Origin: Deltaproteobacteria bacterium RIFCSPHIGHO2_01_FULL_43_49
GTDB lineage: Bacteria > UBA10199 > SPLOWO2-01-44-7
Assembly: GCA_001798075.1 (NCBI GenBank)
Contig: MGRG01000001.1
Span: 1 to 46,012, forward strand
Direction: 5' to 3'
Length of the DNA stretch: 46,012 nt
The position numbers and the translations under genes are program-made. The notes under the pieces were generated by a model that ran no database searches, was not told the DNA's origin, and was given only the letters and a program-made list of their open reading frames with translations. Position 1 is the first letter of the stretch. Each line of letters opens with the position of its first letter. Below are positions 24,756-33,077 of this stretch, one piece after another.

Positions 24756-26002
24756 TATTGTCTTTTAATTTTAGCGCCCAGCCGGGCTAGTCTCTCTTCT
24801 ATATGCTCATAGCCTCGATCGATATGATAGGCGCGGTCAACAATTGTGGTCCCTTCAGCGGCAAGTCCTGCCAAGATGAGGGAGGCCGAAGCACGAAGGT
24901 CGGTTGCCATGAGGGGAGCGCCTGAGAGTTTTTCAACACCTTTGATGATAGCAGTTCTTCCATCGAGCGTAATATCGGCGCCGAGACGTTTGAGTTCCAA
25001 AGCATGCTGGAAGCGATTTTCAAAAATGGTTTCTGAAATGACACTGGTTCCTTCGGCTAAAGTCATGAGGGCCATAAATTGTGCTTGTAGATCGGTGGCG
25101 AAACCAGGAAAGGGGGAGGTGGTGACATTGACACTCTTTAATCGCTGAGTGATCTTGATGGTGATTTGATGATCAGCAATATCGAAGGTGCAGCCAGCCT
25201 CTTTGAGTCGGTCAATCAAGGCTTCCAAAAACTGTGATGGGCAATTTTTGACGGTGACCTCTCCACCGGTGATAGCACCTGCCATCAAAAAAGTGGCTGC
25301 TTCAATCCGATCGGCGATCACACTGTGTTCGGAAGGTTTTAATTGGGAAACCCCTTGGATGGTGAGGGTGTCGGTTCCGGCCCCTTCGATTTTTGCCCCC
25401 ATTTTGTTGAGGTAGTTTGCCAGGTCTCCAATTTCTGGTTCGCGCGCCGCATTTTTTAAAGTCGTTGCCCCTTCAGCAAGGCTTGCTGCCATCATCAAAT
25501 TTTCAGTCCCAGTTACGGTCACGGTATCAAAAGTGATATGTGCCCCTTTGAGCTTTTCAGCACTGGCTTCAACGTAGCCTTCTTTAATTTCAATGGTTGC
25601 CCCCATCTCTTTGAGCGCTTTTAAGTGGAGGTCGATCGGCCTGGCGCCAATGGCGCAACCACCCGGCAGACTCACACGGGCTTTTCCCCAACGGGCAACA
25701 AGGGGACACAAAACTAAGACAGAAGCGCGCATGGTTTTTACAAGATCATAGGGGGCCTCATGGGATTTGAGTTCGTTTGTTGTGAGTGTCAATGTCCTTC
25801 CTTCTATTTGAGAATCGACACCAAGGTGGGCGAGCAGACGCTGCATTGTGGTGACATCACGAAGTTTTGGGACATTTGTGAAGCGGTGGGTTCCTGGAGT
25901 CAACATAGTGGCAGCCATCAGTGGGAGGACAGAATTTTTTGCCCCACTGACGGTTACCGAGCCACGGAGGGGAAGTCCTCCTTCAATGACTAATTTTTCC
26001 AT
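24752..26002 (-). CDS. murA: UDP-N-acetylglucosamine 1-carboxyvinyltransferase
   Basis: 416 aa, normal length for MurA. Lys22 in [16 protein letters not shown] and the active-site Cys in [15 protein letters not shown] (around 116) are both present; the Cys is the residue attacked by fosfomycin in sensitive enzymes. The C-terminal [19 protein letters not shown] block is intact. It transfers enolpyruvate from PEP to UDP-GlcNAc, the first committed step of peptidoglycan synthesis. Its start lies inside the end of prmC (13-base overlap), making it the last gene of the vapBC-prmC-murA run. Confidence 0.97.
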   Translation of the reverse strand: MEKLVIEGGLPLRGSVTVSGAKNSVLPLMAATMLTPGTHRFTNVPKLRDVTTMQRLLAHLGVDSQIEGRTLTLTTNELKSHEAPYDLVKTMRASVLVLCPLVARWGKARVSLPGGCAIGARPIDLHLKALKEMGATIEIKEGYVEASAEKLKGAHITFDTVTVTGTENLMMAASLAEGATTLKNAAREPEIGDLANYLNKMGAKIEGAGTDTLTIQGVSQLKPSEHSVIADRIEAATFLMAGAITGGEVTVKNCPSQFLEALIDRLKEAGCTFDIADHQITIKITQRLKSVNVTTSPFPGFATDLQAQFMALMTLAEGTSVISETIFENRFQHALELKRLGADITLDGRTAIIKGVEKLSGAPLMATDLRASASLILAGLAAEGTTIVDRAYHIDRGYEHIEERLARLGAKIKRQY

Positions 26003-26754
26003 ATTTCAATCTCTGGGCCATTTTCTAAAATGAGCTGACCCCCTGTTTTTAAGAATTTGGGGGCATCCTGCCTGATCCTTCTGACAAAATCAAGGCCGTC
26101 TGAGCCTCCATCGAGCGCTAGCTTTGGCTCAAATTGTGTAATTTCGGGTTCTAATTTTTGAATCGCCTGGGTTGGAATATAGGGGGGGTTAGAAACAATC
26201 AGATCAAATTGACCCTTCACATTTTCAAACAGATCACTTTTTATAAATTGGATACGGCCATTCGCAAATGCTAAATTTTGTCTGGCGACTTCAAGTGCAT
26301 CCTCCGAAATATCTGTGACAACAATTTTTGCGTTGGGTATTTCCTTTGCGAGTGCTGCCGCAATACAACCACTTCCAGTGCATAAATCCAAGATTTCAGG
26401 TCCATGGTCCTTAATCCATAGTCCTTGGTCCAATATTTTTAGCGCTTTCTCCACCACCTCTTCTGTTTCAGGCCTCGGAATTAACACTGCAGGTGTAACC
26501 TTTATCTTGATCGACCAAAATTCTTTGTAGCCGACAATGTAAGCCACCGGCTCCCTCTTCAAACGACGCTCTATGTAGCTTTTAAACACTTCTAATTTAC
26601 CGCCTGGTACCAGGTACCTGGTGGTAGCCGTATAAATCTCATGTCGCTCGCAGCCCAAAACATAAGCGAGTAAAACTTCTGCATCAAGCCGGGGAGTTTC
26701 ACAGCCCACGTCATAAAGTTGTTGTTCGGCTTTCTCAAGAAGCTCTCGGATCAT
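25990..26754 (-). CDS. prmC: release factor glutamine methyltransferase PrmC (short C-terminus)
   Basis: About 254 aa from ATG at 26754 (MIRELLEKAEQQLYDVGCET); upstream in-frame codons read through vapC in another frame and are unlikely to be used. Helical N-domain, then the SAM site LDLCTGSGCIAAALAKEIPN and the glutamine-binding IVSNPPYIPTQAI. It methylates the GGQ glutamine of RF1/RF2 and is encoded near the prfA gene it serves. The C-terminus stops at [14 protein letters not shown], where other PrmC proteins continue about 30 residues beyond an EIG motif; the coding sequence runs straight into murA. It overlaps vapC by 20 bases. Confidence 0.9.
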   Translation of the reverse strand: MIRELLEKAEQQLYDVGCETPRLDAEVLLAYVLGCERHEIYTATTRYLVPGGKLEVFKSYIERRLKREPVAYIVGYKEFWSIKIKVTPAVLIPRPETEEVVEKALKILDQGLWIKDHGPEILDLCTGSGCIAAALAKEIPNAKIVVTDISEDALEVARQNLAFANGRIQFIKSDLFENVKGQFDLIVSNPPYIPTQAIQKLEPEITQFEPKLALDGGSDGLDFVRRIRQDAPKFLKTGGQLILENGPEIEIWKN

Positions 26755-27121
26755 AAAGTTGAGCAATATTTTTTTCAGAAAGTTTTTTAAATATTTTGTC
26801 GAAACTATAAATAGGTGCATTGATGAGGATGGATTCGCCAACCAGAAGCAAATCAACTATACCCGCTGTGAGCCCCGTTCCCTTTATTTTCTGAAGCGTT
26901 TTTTCAACTTGTTCAAAGAGTCTTTCGTGGTGGGGAATTGATATTAACCCTCCAAGAACATATTCCATTTTGTGCAATTCCTCTTTCCTGACTCCTTGCA
27001 AGAGCTCCAGGCGAACGTAGGCAGACAACATAATTTTGTTTTCCATAAGAAGTTCTTTGAAACCAGGTGTGCTCCGGCCACGGAAGAAATCAACAAAAAC
27101 AGATGTATCGACGAGGACCAT
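26735..27121 (-). CDS. vapC: PIN-domain toxin, VapC type
   Basis: 128 aa. PIN-domain acidic residues are present in order: VLVDTSVFVDFFRG (Asp5), SAYVRLELLQGV, GLTAGIVDLLLVGE and YSFDKIFKKL. VapC toxins are Mg-dependent RNases that cut tRNA or rRNA when not bound by antitoxin. The start shares one base with the antitoxin stop (TGATG), the usual coupled arrangement. Its 3' end overlaps prmC, so the toxin pair is fused into an essential-gene operon. Confidence 0.9.
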   Translation of the reverse strand: MVLVDTSVFVDFFRGRSTPGFKELLMENKIMLSAYVRLELLQGVRKEELHKMEYVLGGLISIPHHERLFEQVEKTLQKIKGTGLTAGIVDLLLVGESILINAPIYSFDKIFKKLSEKNIAQLYDPRAS

Positions 27122-27327
27122 CAGACTTTACGCCGTTCACGGGTTTTGCGTGTGTCCAAACGGATGCGAATTTTTCCTTGAAGGAACAGAAGTGCCTCCC
27201 TTTTTTTTCTGGCAATGAGTTCTTTAAGTCCTTCGACAAGGGTTTGCGTTTGGTTCAAACCTGTCAGACGAACGGCTTCTTGTAAAAGCTCGTGAGGAAG
27301 ATTGGTAGCAATTTTTCGAACACTCAT
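27121..27327 (-). CDS. vapB: VapB-type antitoxin
   Basis: 68 aa. The N-terminal ribbon-helix-helix pattern (KIATNLPHELLQEAVRLTGL, then QTQTLVEGLKELIAR) predicts a DNA-binding dimer. The basic tail (RIRLDTRKTRERRKV) would wrap the VapC active site. Such antitoxins repress their own promoter in complex with the toxin. It is the first gene of the vapBC-prmC-murA run, so its autoregulation may reach the downstream genes. Confidence 0.85.
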   Translation of the reverse strand: MSVRKIATNLPHELLQEAVRLTGLNQTQTLVEGLKELIARKKREALLFLQGKIRIRLDTRKTRERRKV

Positions 27328-27440
27328 ATGGATAATCTATTGTAAATGATCTATATTGTCAATTATTATTTTCCATATCAAAATTTTGTTTTTCTGCAAG
27401 CAACATTTTTAGAGGATTGACGATAACCATCATGAGTAAT

Positions 27441-27466
27441 GTCATTGCGAGCGTAGCGAAGCAATC
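27441..27466. repeat. short palindromic intergenic repeat
   Basis: GTCATTGCGAGCGTAGCGAA with GCAATC: ATTGC and GCAAT pair across a GAGCG/CGAAG stem. This GTCATTGCGAGC-type sequence is a widespread intergenic repeat in bacterial genomes. It lies between vapB and the second FGE-fold gene. Confidence 0.6.
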
Positions 27467-27496
27467 CCCCTCGCATCAATTTCAAGGAGAAGATTT

Positions 27497-28390
27497 ATGG
27501 GGGCATTATTGGGAACACAGGCAACAGCGGGTTTAAATGCTGCTGAGATTGGACTTGCATGGGGTCAAACCATTGTCGCCGGCACCTATGAAGTCGGTGC
27601 CCCTGATTTGGAGAACAATCCCGTTCGTAATGAAACCATAGATAGGGCCTATGCATTGGCCGACACACCAACCACGAATGCTCAATTTGCCGCCGGCTTG
27701 CGACAGCTTGAAGGCCGCACAACGGTTTTGATGACCACTCTTCCAAAGAATCGTTGGGCTATTTTGGCAAGGGGGACAGAAGAAGAGATAAGAGAAATTG
27801 ATATGAAGAGGTTGACAGAGATTGTTGTCTCACTTGTTCCTCAACAGCCCTCTTTTATCAAAGTAGGTGATTATTTTGCATCTGGTGCGCTGCGAGCATT
27901 TGATTTGGGTGAAGCGCCGATGATAAGAATTGTACCGGTGACATTGGAAGCCCATTTTCCAGAAGGATTTGATCGCCCCAATCAACCGGCATTGACCAGT
28001 CCTTTTGAGTCTTCTGCTTTTGCAGCCCTTTTTGGTTTGGAATTGCCGACAGGGGTAGAGTGGGAGGTAGCCGCCGCAGATCTGAGAGATGAAAGATATA
28101 GAAATGAAAAGAACTTGCGAAGAGTCGCGCATTTTCATCCAACAAGAGCCACGGCAGATGTAAAGACAAAGGAGCCGAATGAATTAGGTTATTTTGACAT
28201 GCTAGGTAATACTTGGGAGGCAATGGCCAATCCTTATATAGAAGGTGAAGAGAATAGAGAATTTCGCGGCGGTTGCTGGTTCAATCGTCCAGAGCGTGTG
28301 CGTGCTGCGATTCGCTACGGCAGCCATCCGGACGGCTGGGACAACGACAGGGGCTTCCGGTTGTTGCGTTTCCAGGACTCCCCGGGCTAA
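27497..28390 (+). CDS. FGE/SUMF1-fold protein 2 with DGR-type variable C-terminus
   Basis: 297 aa, ribosome site AAGGAG before the ATG. It is a divergent paralogue of the protein at 22654: both open with an Ala-rich stretch (TAGLNAAEIGLAWGQ here), share FDRPNQPA/FDRPNQPG in the middle, an E-EWE/VEWE motif (LPTGVEWEVAAADL) and a C-terminal block FRGGCWFNRPERVRAAIRYG ending GFRLLRFQDS. The N-terminal half has lost many FGE consensus residues. The end is a candidate DGR variable region. No reverse transcriptase gene is adjacent. Confidence 0.8.
   Translation: MGALLGTQATAGLNAAEIGLAWGQTIVAGTYEVGAPDLENNPVRNETIDRAYALADTPTTNAQFAAGLRQLEGRTTVLMTTLPKNRWAILARGTEEEIREIDMKRLTEIVVSLVPQQPSFIKVGDYFASGALRAFDLGEAPMIRIVPVTLEAHFPEGFDRPNQPALTSPFESSAFAALFGLELPTGVEWEVAAADLRDERYRNEKNLRRVAHFHPTRATADVKTKEPNELGYFDMLGNTWEAMANPYIEGEENREFRGGCWFNRPERVRAAIRYGSHPDGWDNDRGFRLLRFQDSPG
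28265..28381 (+). other. candidate DGR variable region 2
   Basis: From CGCGGCGGTTGCTGG to TTCCAGGACTCC. It shares its first ten bases and the final CCAGGACTCC, and the scaffold RGG-W, VRAA-R and GFRL, with candidate region 1, but differs through the middle by substitutions and a one-codon shift. That fits a related but separate template, or an older diversified copy. Confidence 0.55.
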
Positions 28391-28412
28391 TGTAGGTTTT
28401 AATCTTTCCCCT

Positions 28413-29483
28413 TTATCCTTTATCGGATTTTAGGGCTTCGGTTTGAAAATGGGTTCTCAAAGGAGGGATGACCTCTTCCAAATGACCATCCATGATTTTG
28501 TCGAGTTGATAAAGGGTTAATCCAATGCGATGATCGGTCAGACGATTTTGGGGGAAATTATAGGTCCGAATTTTTTCACTCCGGTCTCCGGAGCCGACCA
28601 TCCCTTTTCTGGTTTTGGCCATTACGGCTTGTTGTTCTTGCAACATTTTATCGTACAATCTTACTTTCAAGACTTTCATCGCTCTCGCTTTGTTTTTGTG
28701 TTGCGAACGGTCATCCTGGCAGGTGACGACAAGGTTCGTTGGGATGTGAGTGATGCGTACTGCTGATTGTGTTTTGTTGACATGCTGCCCGCCAGGTCCG
28801 CCGGCGGAATAGGTATCAATCCTCAAATCCTTTTCGTCTATTTGGACTTCCACTTCGTCCGGTTCTGGCAACACAGCCACTGTCACCGCCGAAGTATGAA
28901 CACGCCCTTGCTGTTCTGTTTCGGGAACCCTTTGAACGCGGTGGATTCCACTTTCATATTTCAAGTCACTATAAACCATCTTGCCGTTCACCTGCACGAT
29001 GATTTCTTTGAGACCACCGATACCTGTAGAACTCGAATCAACAATTTCTATCTTCCAACCCAGCGATTCGGCATATTTCGAATACATCCGAAACAAATCG
29101 GAGGCAAAGAGGGCCGCTTCGTCTCCACCGGTTCCCGCTCGGATTTCCAAAAAGACGTTTTTGTCGTCATGGGGGTCTTTGGGAAGTAGCAGAATTTTTA
29201 GTTTTTCCTCCAGTGTTTTGAGATTTGTTTCCAATTCTGGCAATTCTTCTTTGGCCATTTGTTGAATCTCGGCGTCTTTTTCGTGAGCGACCAGCTCTTT
29301 ATTTTGGTGAATATGTTTTTGGATGGATTGATACTGACGATAAGTTTTCACGGGTTCTACCAGATCAGAACTTTCTTTTGAGAGTTTTTGAAACAAAAGG
29401 TTATCCGCAATGACCTTTGGATCGGAAAGCTTCTCATTCAGTTCATTGTATCGTTTTACAAGTTGTTCTAGTCTGTTGAACAT
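28413..29483 (-). CDS. prfA: peptide chain release factor 1
   Basis: 356 aa. GGQ motif in YSAGGPGGQHVNKTQSAVR. The stop-codon-reading tripeptide in HRVQRVPETEQQGRVHTSA is PET, of the PxT type that marks RF1 (UAA/UAG) rather than the SPF of RF2. An N-terminal coiled coil (1-100) is present. It releases the finished peptide on the ribosome, and its GGQ glutamine is the substrate of PrmC encoded nearby. Confidence 0.96.
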   Translation of the reverse strand: MFNRLEQLVKRYNELNEKLSDPKVIADNLLFQKLSKESSDLVEPVKTYRQYQSIQKHIHQNKELVAHEKDAEIQQMAKEELPELETNLKTLEEKLKILLLPKDPHDDKNVFLEIRAGTGGDEAALFASDLFRMYSKYAESLGWKIEIVDSSSTGIGGLKEIIVQVNGKMVYSDLKYESGIHRVQRVPETEQQGRVHTSAVTVAVLPEPDEVEVQIDEKDLRIDTYSAGGPGGQHVNKTQSAVRITHIPTNLVVTCQDDRSQHKNKARAMKVLKVRLYDKMLQEQQAVMAKTRKGMVGSGDRSEKIRTYNFPQNRLTDHRIGLTLYQLDKIMDGHLEEVIPPLRTHFQTEALKSDKG

Positions 29484-29497
29484 ATAAAAATAATTTA

Positions 29498-29562
29498 TGA
29501 AAATGGGTGGATCCTGTGCGCTCGGAGGGGATTATCCCAAAGCTACCACCCACCCATTTTCA
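29498..29562 (-). terminator. hairpin between rpmE and prfA
   Basis: TGAAAATGGGTGG (29498-29510) pairs with CCACCCATTTTCA (about 29550-29562). It lies directly after the rpmE stop on the minus strand. There is no strong T-run, so it may only reduce read-through into prfA. Confidence 0.5.
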
Positions 29563-29565
29563 AAA

Positions 29566-29787
29566 CTAATGTTTTGTTTTTTTCTGAAACTTGGCGTACT
29601 TCTTTTGGAAACGCTCCACGCGGCCTGCTGAATCGATCAGCTTTTGTTTACCCGTAAAATAAGGATGGCAGTGGGAACAGATTTCAATCGTGAAGTTTTT
29701 CCCGATAGTCGATATGGTTTGAATCTGGTGCCCACAGGCACAAGTAATCGTGATCGGGTGTAATTCTGGATGGAGTCCTTCTTTCAT
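29566..29787 (-). CDS. rpmE: 50S ribosomal protein L31 (zinc-binding type)
   Basis: 73 aa. It starts MKEGLHPELHPITITCACG and has the second metal ligand pair in EICSHCHPYFTGKQKL, so it is the Cys-containing (C+) form that binds zinc. SAGRVERFQKKYAKF is the conserved tail. Normal length. It bridges the ribosomal subunits. Followed by a hairpin and prfA on the same strand. Confidence 0.96.
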   Translation of the reverse strand: MKEGLHPELHPITITCACGHQIQTISTIGKNFTIEICSHCHPYFTGKQKLIDSAGRVERFQKKYAKFQKKTKH

Positions 29788-29884
29788 ATTTACTCCGCAA
29801 ATTCTTCGAATTTGCTGCGCGGATTGGCAAATCCAATCCTTGCCGTGGGTGGGTTGCTACCATACGGTTTTTGAAGAAACAAGA

Positions 29885-30271
29885 CTAAATTTGTTTCTTT
29901 TTAGGGACTTTTGTGTCGAGGTGTTTAATAAGGCCGCTCAGATATCCCGTATATTGGTCATTAGAAGGTCTTGAAATTCCTGAACTATGCGCTGTTCCTT
30001 GTTGAACTCGATTAATTTTACTGGTCCTAGCTGCTTCGTAGCGGTCTGCATTATTTGAGAAGTCTTGGATGTGCTTTGACTTTATACTCCCCAAAAAGAA
30101 GTCCTTAATGGCGCCTTGAATGGCTTGCCAGCCCCCCTTTTCTCGGGGGTTTTCAACCCCTTTTTCACGCCGCTCCCCATAGGTATTCCCAACCGTTTCA
30201 GCCGGTTTGCGGTGGTTTAGGGCCCCAAAGCCGGTGGGCATATGAGGCTTTTTATTTGGAATATGGCCCAT
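29885..30271 (-). CDS. hypothetical small basic protein
   Basis: 128 aa, rich in Gly, Lys, Asn and Pro (MGHIPNKKPHMPTGFGALNH, then GVENPREKGGWQAI, ending DTKVPKKKQI). It has no domain that I recognise and is likely partly disordered. The ribosome site is modest (AGAAG). It occupies an otherwise empty stretch upstream of rpmE and is on the same strand, which supports it being real, but composition alone does not prove it. Confidence 0.45.
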   Translation of the reverse strand: MGHIPNKKPHMPTGFGALNHRKPAETVGNTYGERREKGVENPREKGGWQAIQGAIKDFFLGSIKSKHIQDFSNNADRYEAARTSKINRVQQGTAHSSGISRPSNDQYTGYLSGLIKHLDTKVPKKKQI

Positions 30272-30306
30272 CGTTCTTCTGTGAATTGCAAAATAGGGGC
30301 CAAATA

Positions 30307-30407
30307 AGTGCTTAAGTGTCTAAGTGCTTATGTTATTAAGTTTAATAATTTCATACACTTATGTATTTATTCACTCACGCACTCACGCACTCACGCACTC
30401 ACGCACT
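30307..30407. repeat. low-complexity region with 8-bp tandem repeat
   Basis: CACTCACG is repeated four and a half times at about 30372-30407, preceded by AAGTGCTTAAGTGTCTAAGTG. The outer pieces AAATAAGTGC and GCACTTAAATTT are partly complementary. Possibly slippage-prone. No gene inside. Confidence 0.6.
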
Positions 30408-30434
30408 TAAATTTGGGGTCTTTTCTCCTCGATT

Positions 30435-31073
30435 TCAGAGCTTTCTAGCGACAAGACACATCATCCGCCAACGTAGTCCCACGCCAAAAAGGTGAATCTT
30501 TTCGATTTCAAAACCGCATTGGGCCAAGAGGGTTTTGGCTTCGGACGGGTTAAAGACTTTGGCAAAAGCAGGGTCTGCCCAATTCATGTACCAGTTATAT
30601 AATTTGCCTTGCCAAAAATCGCGATTCCAATCGACGATAATAAGATGACCGCTCTTTTTGAGAAGGGAAGCCGCTTTTTGGAACGTCGCCTCAGGTTTAG
30701 AAAAATAGTGGAGATTGGAAAGACTAAAGGCCGCATCAAAAGTATTTTGTGGGAGATCGACGTTTAAAAAATTTCCCTGTTTGAAAATAACGTTGCTACT
30801 CCCCTTTAATTTTTTGCGACCTAATTCCAACATATCCTCTGATAAATCAATACCGATTATTTTAAGTTGTGGATGCTGTTGTACGAGAATTTTTTCTAAA
30901 GAACCGGTGCCGCAACCAATGTCGAGAAGCGATTCTTGACCCTTAAGTTGGATTCCTCCCAATGCGGCACCAATTGTCTTTCGAGTATAGTTAGAGAAAA
31001 TGTGGTCGTAGACTCTGGCAATGACGTTATATTTGCGACGGACCGCCTTCGATTCCTTTTGAGTTTCAGGCAT
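30435..31073 (-). CDS. class I SAM-dependent methyltransferase
   Basis: 212 aa. SAM-binding motif I LLDIGCGTGSLEKIL (about 48-62), acidic loop IIGIDLSEDMLELGRKKL, motif II NTFDAAFSLSNLHYF and motif III KKSGHLIIVDWNRDFWQGK. The substrate is unknown; a small-molecule or quinone/lipid-type substrate is possible given the Trp-rich lid (WYMNWADPAFAKVF). It is the last gene of the SUF transcription unit, 9 bases after the Rieske gene, but no direct role in Fe-S assembly is evident. Confidence 0.88.
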   Translation of the reverse strand: MPETQKESKAVRRKYNVIARVYDHIFSNYTRKTIGAALGGIQLKGQESLLDIGCGTGSLEKILVQQHPQLKIIGIDLSEDMLELGRKKLKGSSNVIFKQGNFLNVDLPQNTFDAAFSLSNLHYFSKPEATFQKAASLLKKSGHLIIVDWNRDFWQGKLYNWYMNWADPAFAKVFNPSEAKTLLAQCGFEIEKIHLFGVGLRWRMMCLVARKL

Positions 31074-31082
31074 CCGTCCTTT

Positions 31083-31391
31083 TTACATCACTATTTTGAT
31101 GGCGTCATCTTCAATTTTTAAATGGTAGGCTTGAACCGGCTCTACAGCTGGCATGCAAAGATTTTTTCCGGTTTTGAGATCAAATTTGGCCCCATGCCAA
31201 GGGCAGGTGACCACCAGATCTTCGACCTCTCCCTCGGAAAGTGAGGCTTGGGCGTGGGTGCAAGTATCGCTGATTGCATAAAACTGGCCACTCACGTTGA
31301 AAATGGCAATGGTCTCTCCGTCCACTTCAACTTGTTTGGCAGATCCGGGTGGGATTTCAGAAACTTTTGCGACTTCAAATTCCTTTGTCAT
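31083..31391 (-). CDS. Rieske [2Fe-2S] ferredoxin-like protein
   Basis: 102 aa single-domain Rieske protein. The ligand pairs are CTHAQASLSEG (Cys-x-His) and TCPWHGAKFDLKTG (Cys-x-x-His). No signal peptide, so it is cytoplasmic, of the NirD/BphF-like small ferredoxin class. It follows sufU in the SUF cluster, where such proteins are often found and may donate electrons or act as early cluster acceptors (inference). A strong AAGGAG site precedes the ATG. Confidence 0.92.
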   Translation of the reverse strand: MTKEFEVAKVSEIPPGSAKQVEVDGETIAIFNVSGQFYAISDTCTHAQASLSEGEVEDLVVTCPWHGAKFDLKTGKNLCMPAVEPVQAYHLKIEDDAIKIVM

Positions 31392-31401
31392 ATTTAACTC
31401 C

Positions 31402-31470
31402 TTAGCTTTCAGCGGTCAGCTATCAGCTGTCAGACAAAAGCTGAATGCCGAAAGCTGATGGCTGATAGCT
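31402..31470. repeat. AGCTTTCAGC/CAGCTATCAGC intergenic repeat
   Basis: AGCTTTCAGCGGTCAGC with CAGCTATCAGCTGTCAG, then the complementary AAAGCTGATGGCTGATAGCT. An imperfect hairpin between sufU and the Rieske gene. Similar motifs occur upstream of ftsK and inside the 5' end of xseA. Confidence 0.5.
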
Positions 31471-31849
31471 ACGTTGGCCACTCTTTGATTCCGTAAATTC
31501 CACCCTTCAAAACTTTTAAACAAAGCAGGGCGCATTTTAACCGAACCGGCCCCAATTCAATCCCTAAGACATCCAAGATATCTTTTTTTGAGAGCTGTTT
31601 GATTTCCTCCAATGACTTTCCTTCAATCATTTCGGTTAACATAGAGGTGGCGGCTTGAGAAATAGCGCATCCCTTTGCCATAAATTTGACTTCATCCACC
31701 CGATTGTCTTTCACATGGAGGTCAATTTGACATTCATCGCCACACAAAGGATTAAAATCTTTATAGGTGATGTCTGGTTTTTCAAGCGTACCTTTGTTTC
31801 TGGGGTATTTGTAATGCTCCAAAATTTCTTCGCGATATAATGTGTCCAT
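31469..31849 (-). CDS. sufU: SufU/IscU-like Fe-S scaffold or sulfur acceptor
   Basis: 126 aa. It has the three IscU/SufU cysteines: NPLCGDECQIDL, KGCAISQAATSM and VRLKCALLCLKVL. The Asp after the first Cys-Gly and the overall spacing fit SufU. SufU accepts sulfur from SufS and passes it to SufBCD. The C-terminal region continues to GGIYGIKEWPT. It begins one base after the sufS stop and is coupled to it. Confidence 0.92.
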   Translation of the reverse strand: MDTLYREEILEHYKYPRNKGTLEKPDITYKDFNPLCGDECQIDLHVKDNRVDEVKFMAKGCAISQAATSMLTEMIEGKSLEEIKQLSKKDILDVLGIELGPVRLKCALLCLKVLKGGIYGIKEWPT

Positions 31850-31850
31850 A

Positions 31851-33077
31851 TTATTTTTTGAAAAAACGGGTGGTCTCTTTAAGAGCGTCGATAAGTAAAT
31901 CGACCTCTTCCTTTGTGTTATAGAGATAATAGCTAGCCCTGACGGAGGCCTCGAGTCCCAATTTGCGGTGAAGGGGCTGTGTGCAATGATGGCCCGCGCG
32001 CACGCAAATGCCGCTACGATCTAACACCGCGGCGACATCGTGCGGATGGATTCCTTGGAGGTTGAAGGCAACAAGCCCGCACCGATCTTTTGGAGGGGGG
32101 CCGTAAAAAGTAAGCTCCTTCATTTCAGAAAATTGCTCCATGGTGTAGCGCGCCAAGGCTTGTTCATGATCATGAATTTTTTCCAGTCCAATCGTTTTTA
32201 AATAATCGATAGCGGCTTTAAGCCCCACCGCCTCCGCAATGCTTTGCGTCCCCGCTTCAAATTTTCCCGGAAGGTCGTTCCAAGTCGAATGATCCCAATG
32301 AACTTCCTTGATCATCTCCCCACCCCCCAAAAAGGGATCCATGGCTTCCAAAATTTTTTCTTTTGCGTAGAGAACCCCAATGCCCGTCGGCCCCAACATT
32401 TTGTGAGAAGAAAAAGCAAGAAAGTCACAATCGAGTTTTTGAACATCGACCGTTAAATGAGGAACCGCTTGTGCTGCATCGAGCAAGACAGGAATTCCTT
32501 TTGCATGCGCTTTTGCAATGACTTTTTCCACTGGGTTGATTGTCCCAAACGTGTTCGAGACAAAATTCATGGCAACCAGTTTTGTTTTATCTGTCAGCAG
32601 GGAATCGAGTTGATCAAGCACAAGCTTGCCTTGTGAATCAAAAGGGATAAATTTTAGTTTCGCCCCTTTTTCTTGCGCGAGCAATTGCCAAGGAACCAAA
32701 TTGGAGTGATGCTCCATCTCGGTAAGCAGAATTTCGTCTCCTGATTGGACATTTTTGCGGCCCCAACTGAATCGGACAAGGTTGATGGCCTCTGTTGTTC
32801 CACGGGTAAAAATAATTTCACGGTGCGTTTTGGTATTGAGAAAGTTGGCAACCGTTTCTCGTGCCTTTTCATACAATTCTGTTGCCTCTTCGGCGATGGT
32901 GTAGACCCCTCGATGAATATTGGCATAGCTGACTTGGTAAAAGGCATTCATTGTTAAGAGGACACTTTGCGGTTTTTGAGAGGAGGCTGCGTTATCTAGG
33001 TAGACCAGGGGTTTGCCGCCGATTTGGCGTTTTAGAATAGGAAAGTCGGCTCTAATTTTTTGCGCTTCGAGCAGCAT
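31851..33077 (-). CDS. sufS: cysteine desulfurase SufS
   Basis: 408 aa. PLP-binding Lys in LAFSSHKMLGPTGIGVLYAK and catalytic Cys in CVRAGHHCTQPLHRKL, with the short active-site loop of group II desulfurases. It frees sulfur from cysteine for cluster building and works with SufU. The start overlaps sufD by 26 bases. Length is normal. Confidence 0.96.
   Translation of the reverse strand: MLLEAQKIRADFPILKRQIGGKPLVYLDNAASSQKPQSVLLTMNAFYQVSYANIHRGVYTIAEEATELYEKARETVANFLNTKTHREIIFTRGTTEAINLVRFSWGRKNVQSGDEILLTEMEHHSNLVPWQLLAQEKGAKLKFIPFDSQGKLVLDQLDSLLTDKTKLVAMNFVSNTFGTINPVEKVIAKAHAKGIPVLLDAAQAVPHLTVDVQKLDCDFLAFSSHKMLGPTGIGVLYAKEKILEAMDPFLGGGEMIKEVHWDHSTWNDLPGKFEAGTQSIAEAVGLKAAIDYLKTIGLEKIHDHEQALARYTMEQFSEMKELTFYGPPPKDRCGLVAFNLQGIHPHDVAAVLDRSGICVRAGHHCTQPLHRKLGLEASVRASYYLYNTKEEVDLLIDALKETTRFFKK

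Noticed and set aside
22654-28390. A DGR reverse transcriptase or template repeat within the window
   Set aside because: I looked for RT motifs (YADD-type) and for a second near-identical copy of either variable region and found none.
30307-30407. Short CRISPR-like array
   Set aside because: The repeat is a simple 8-bp tandem without spacers and no cas genes are nearby.
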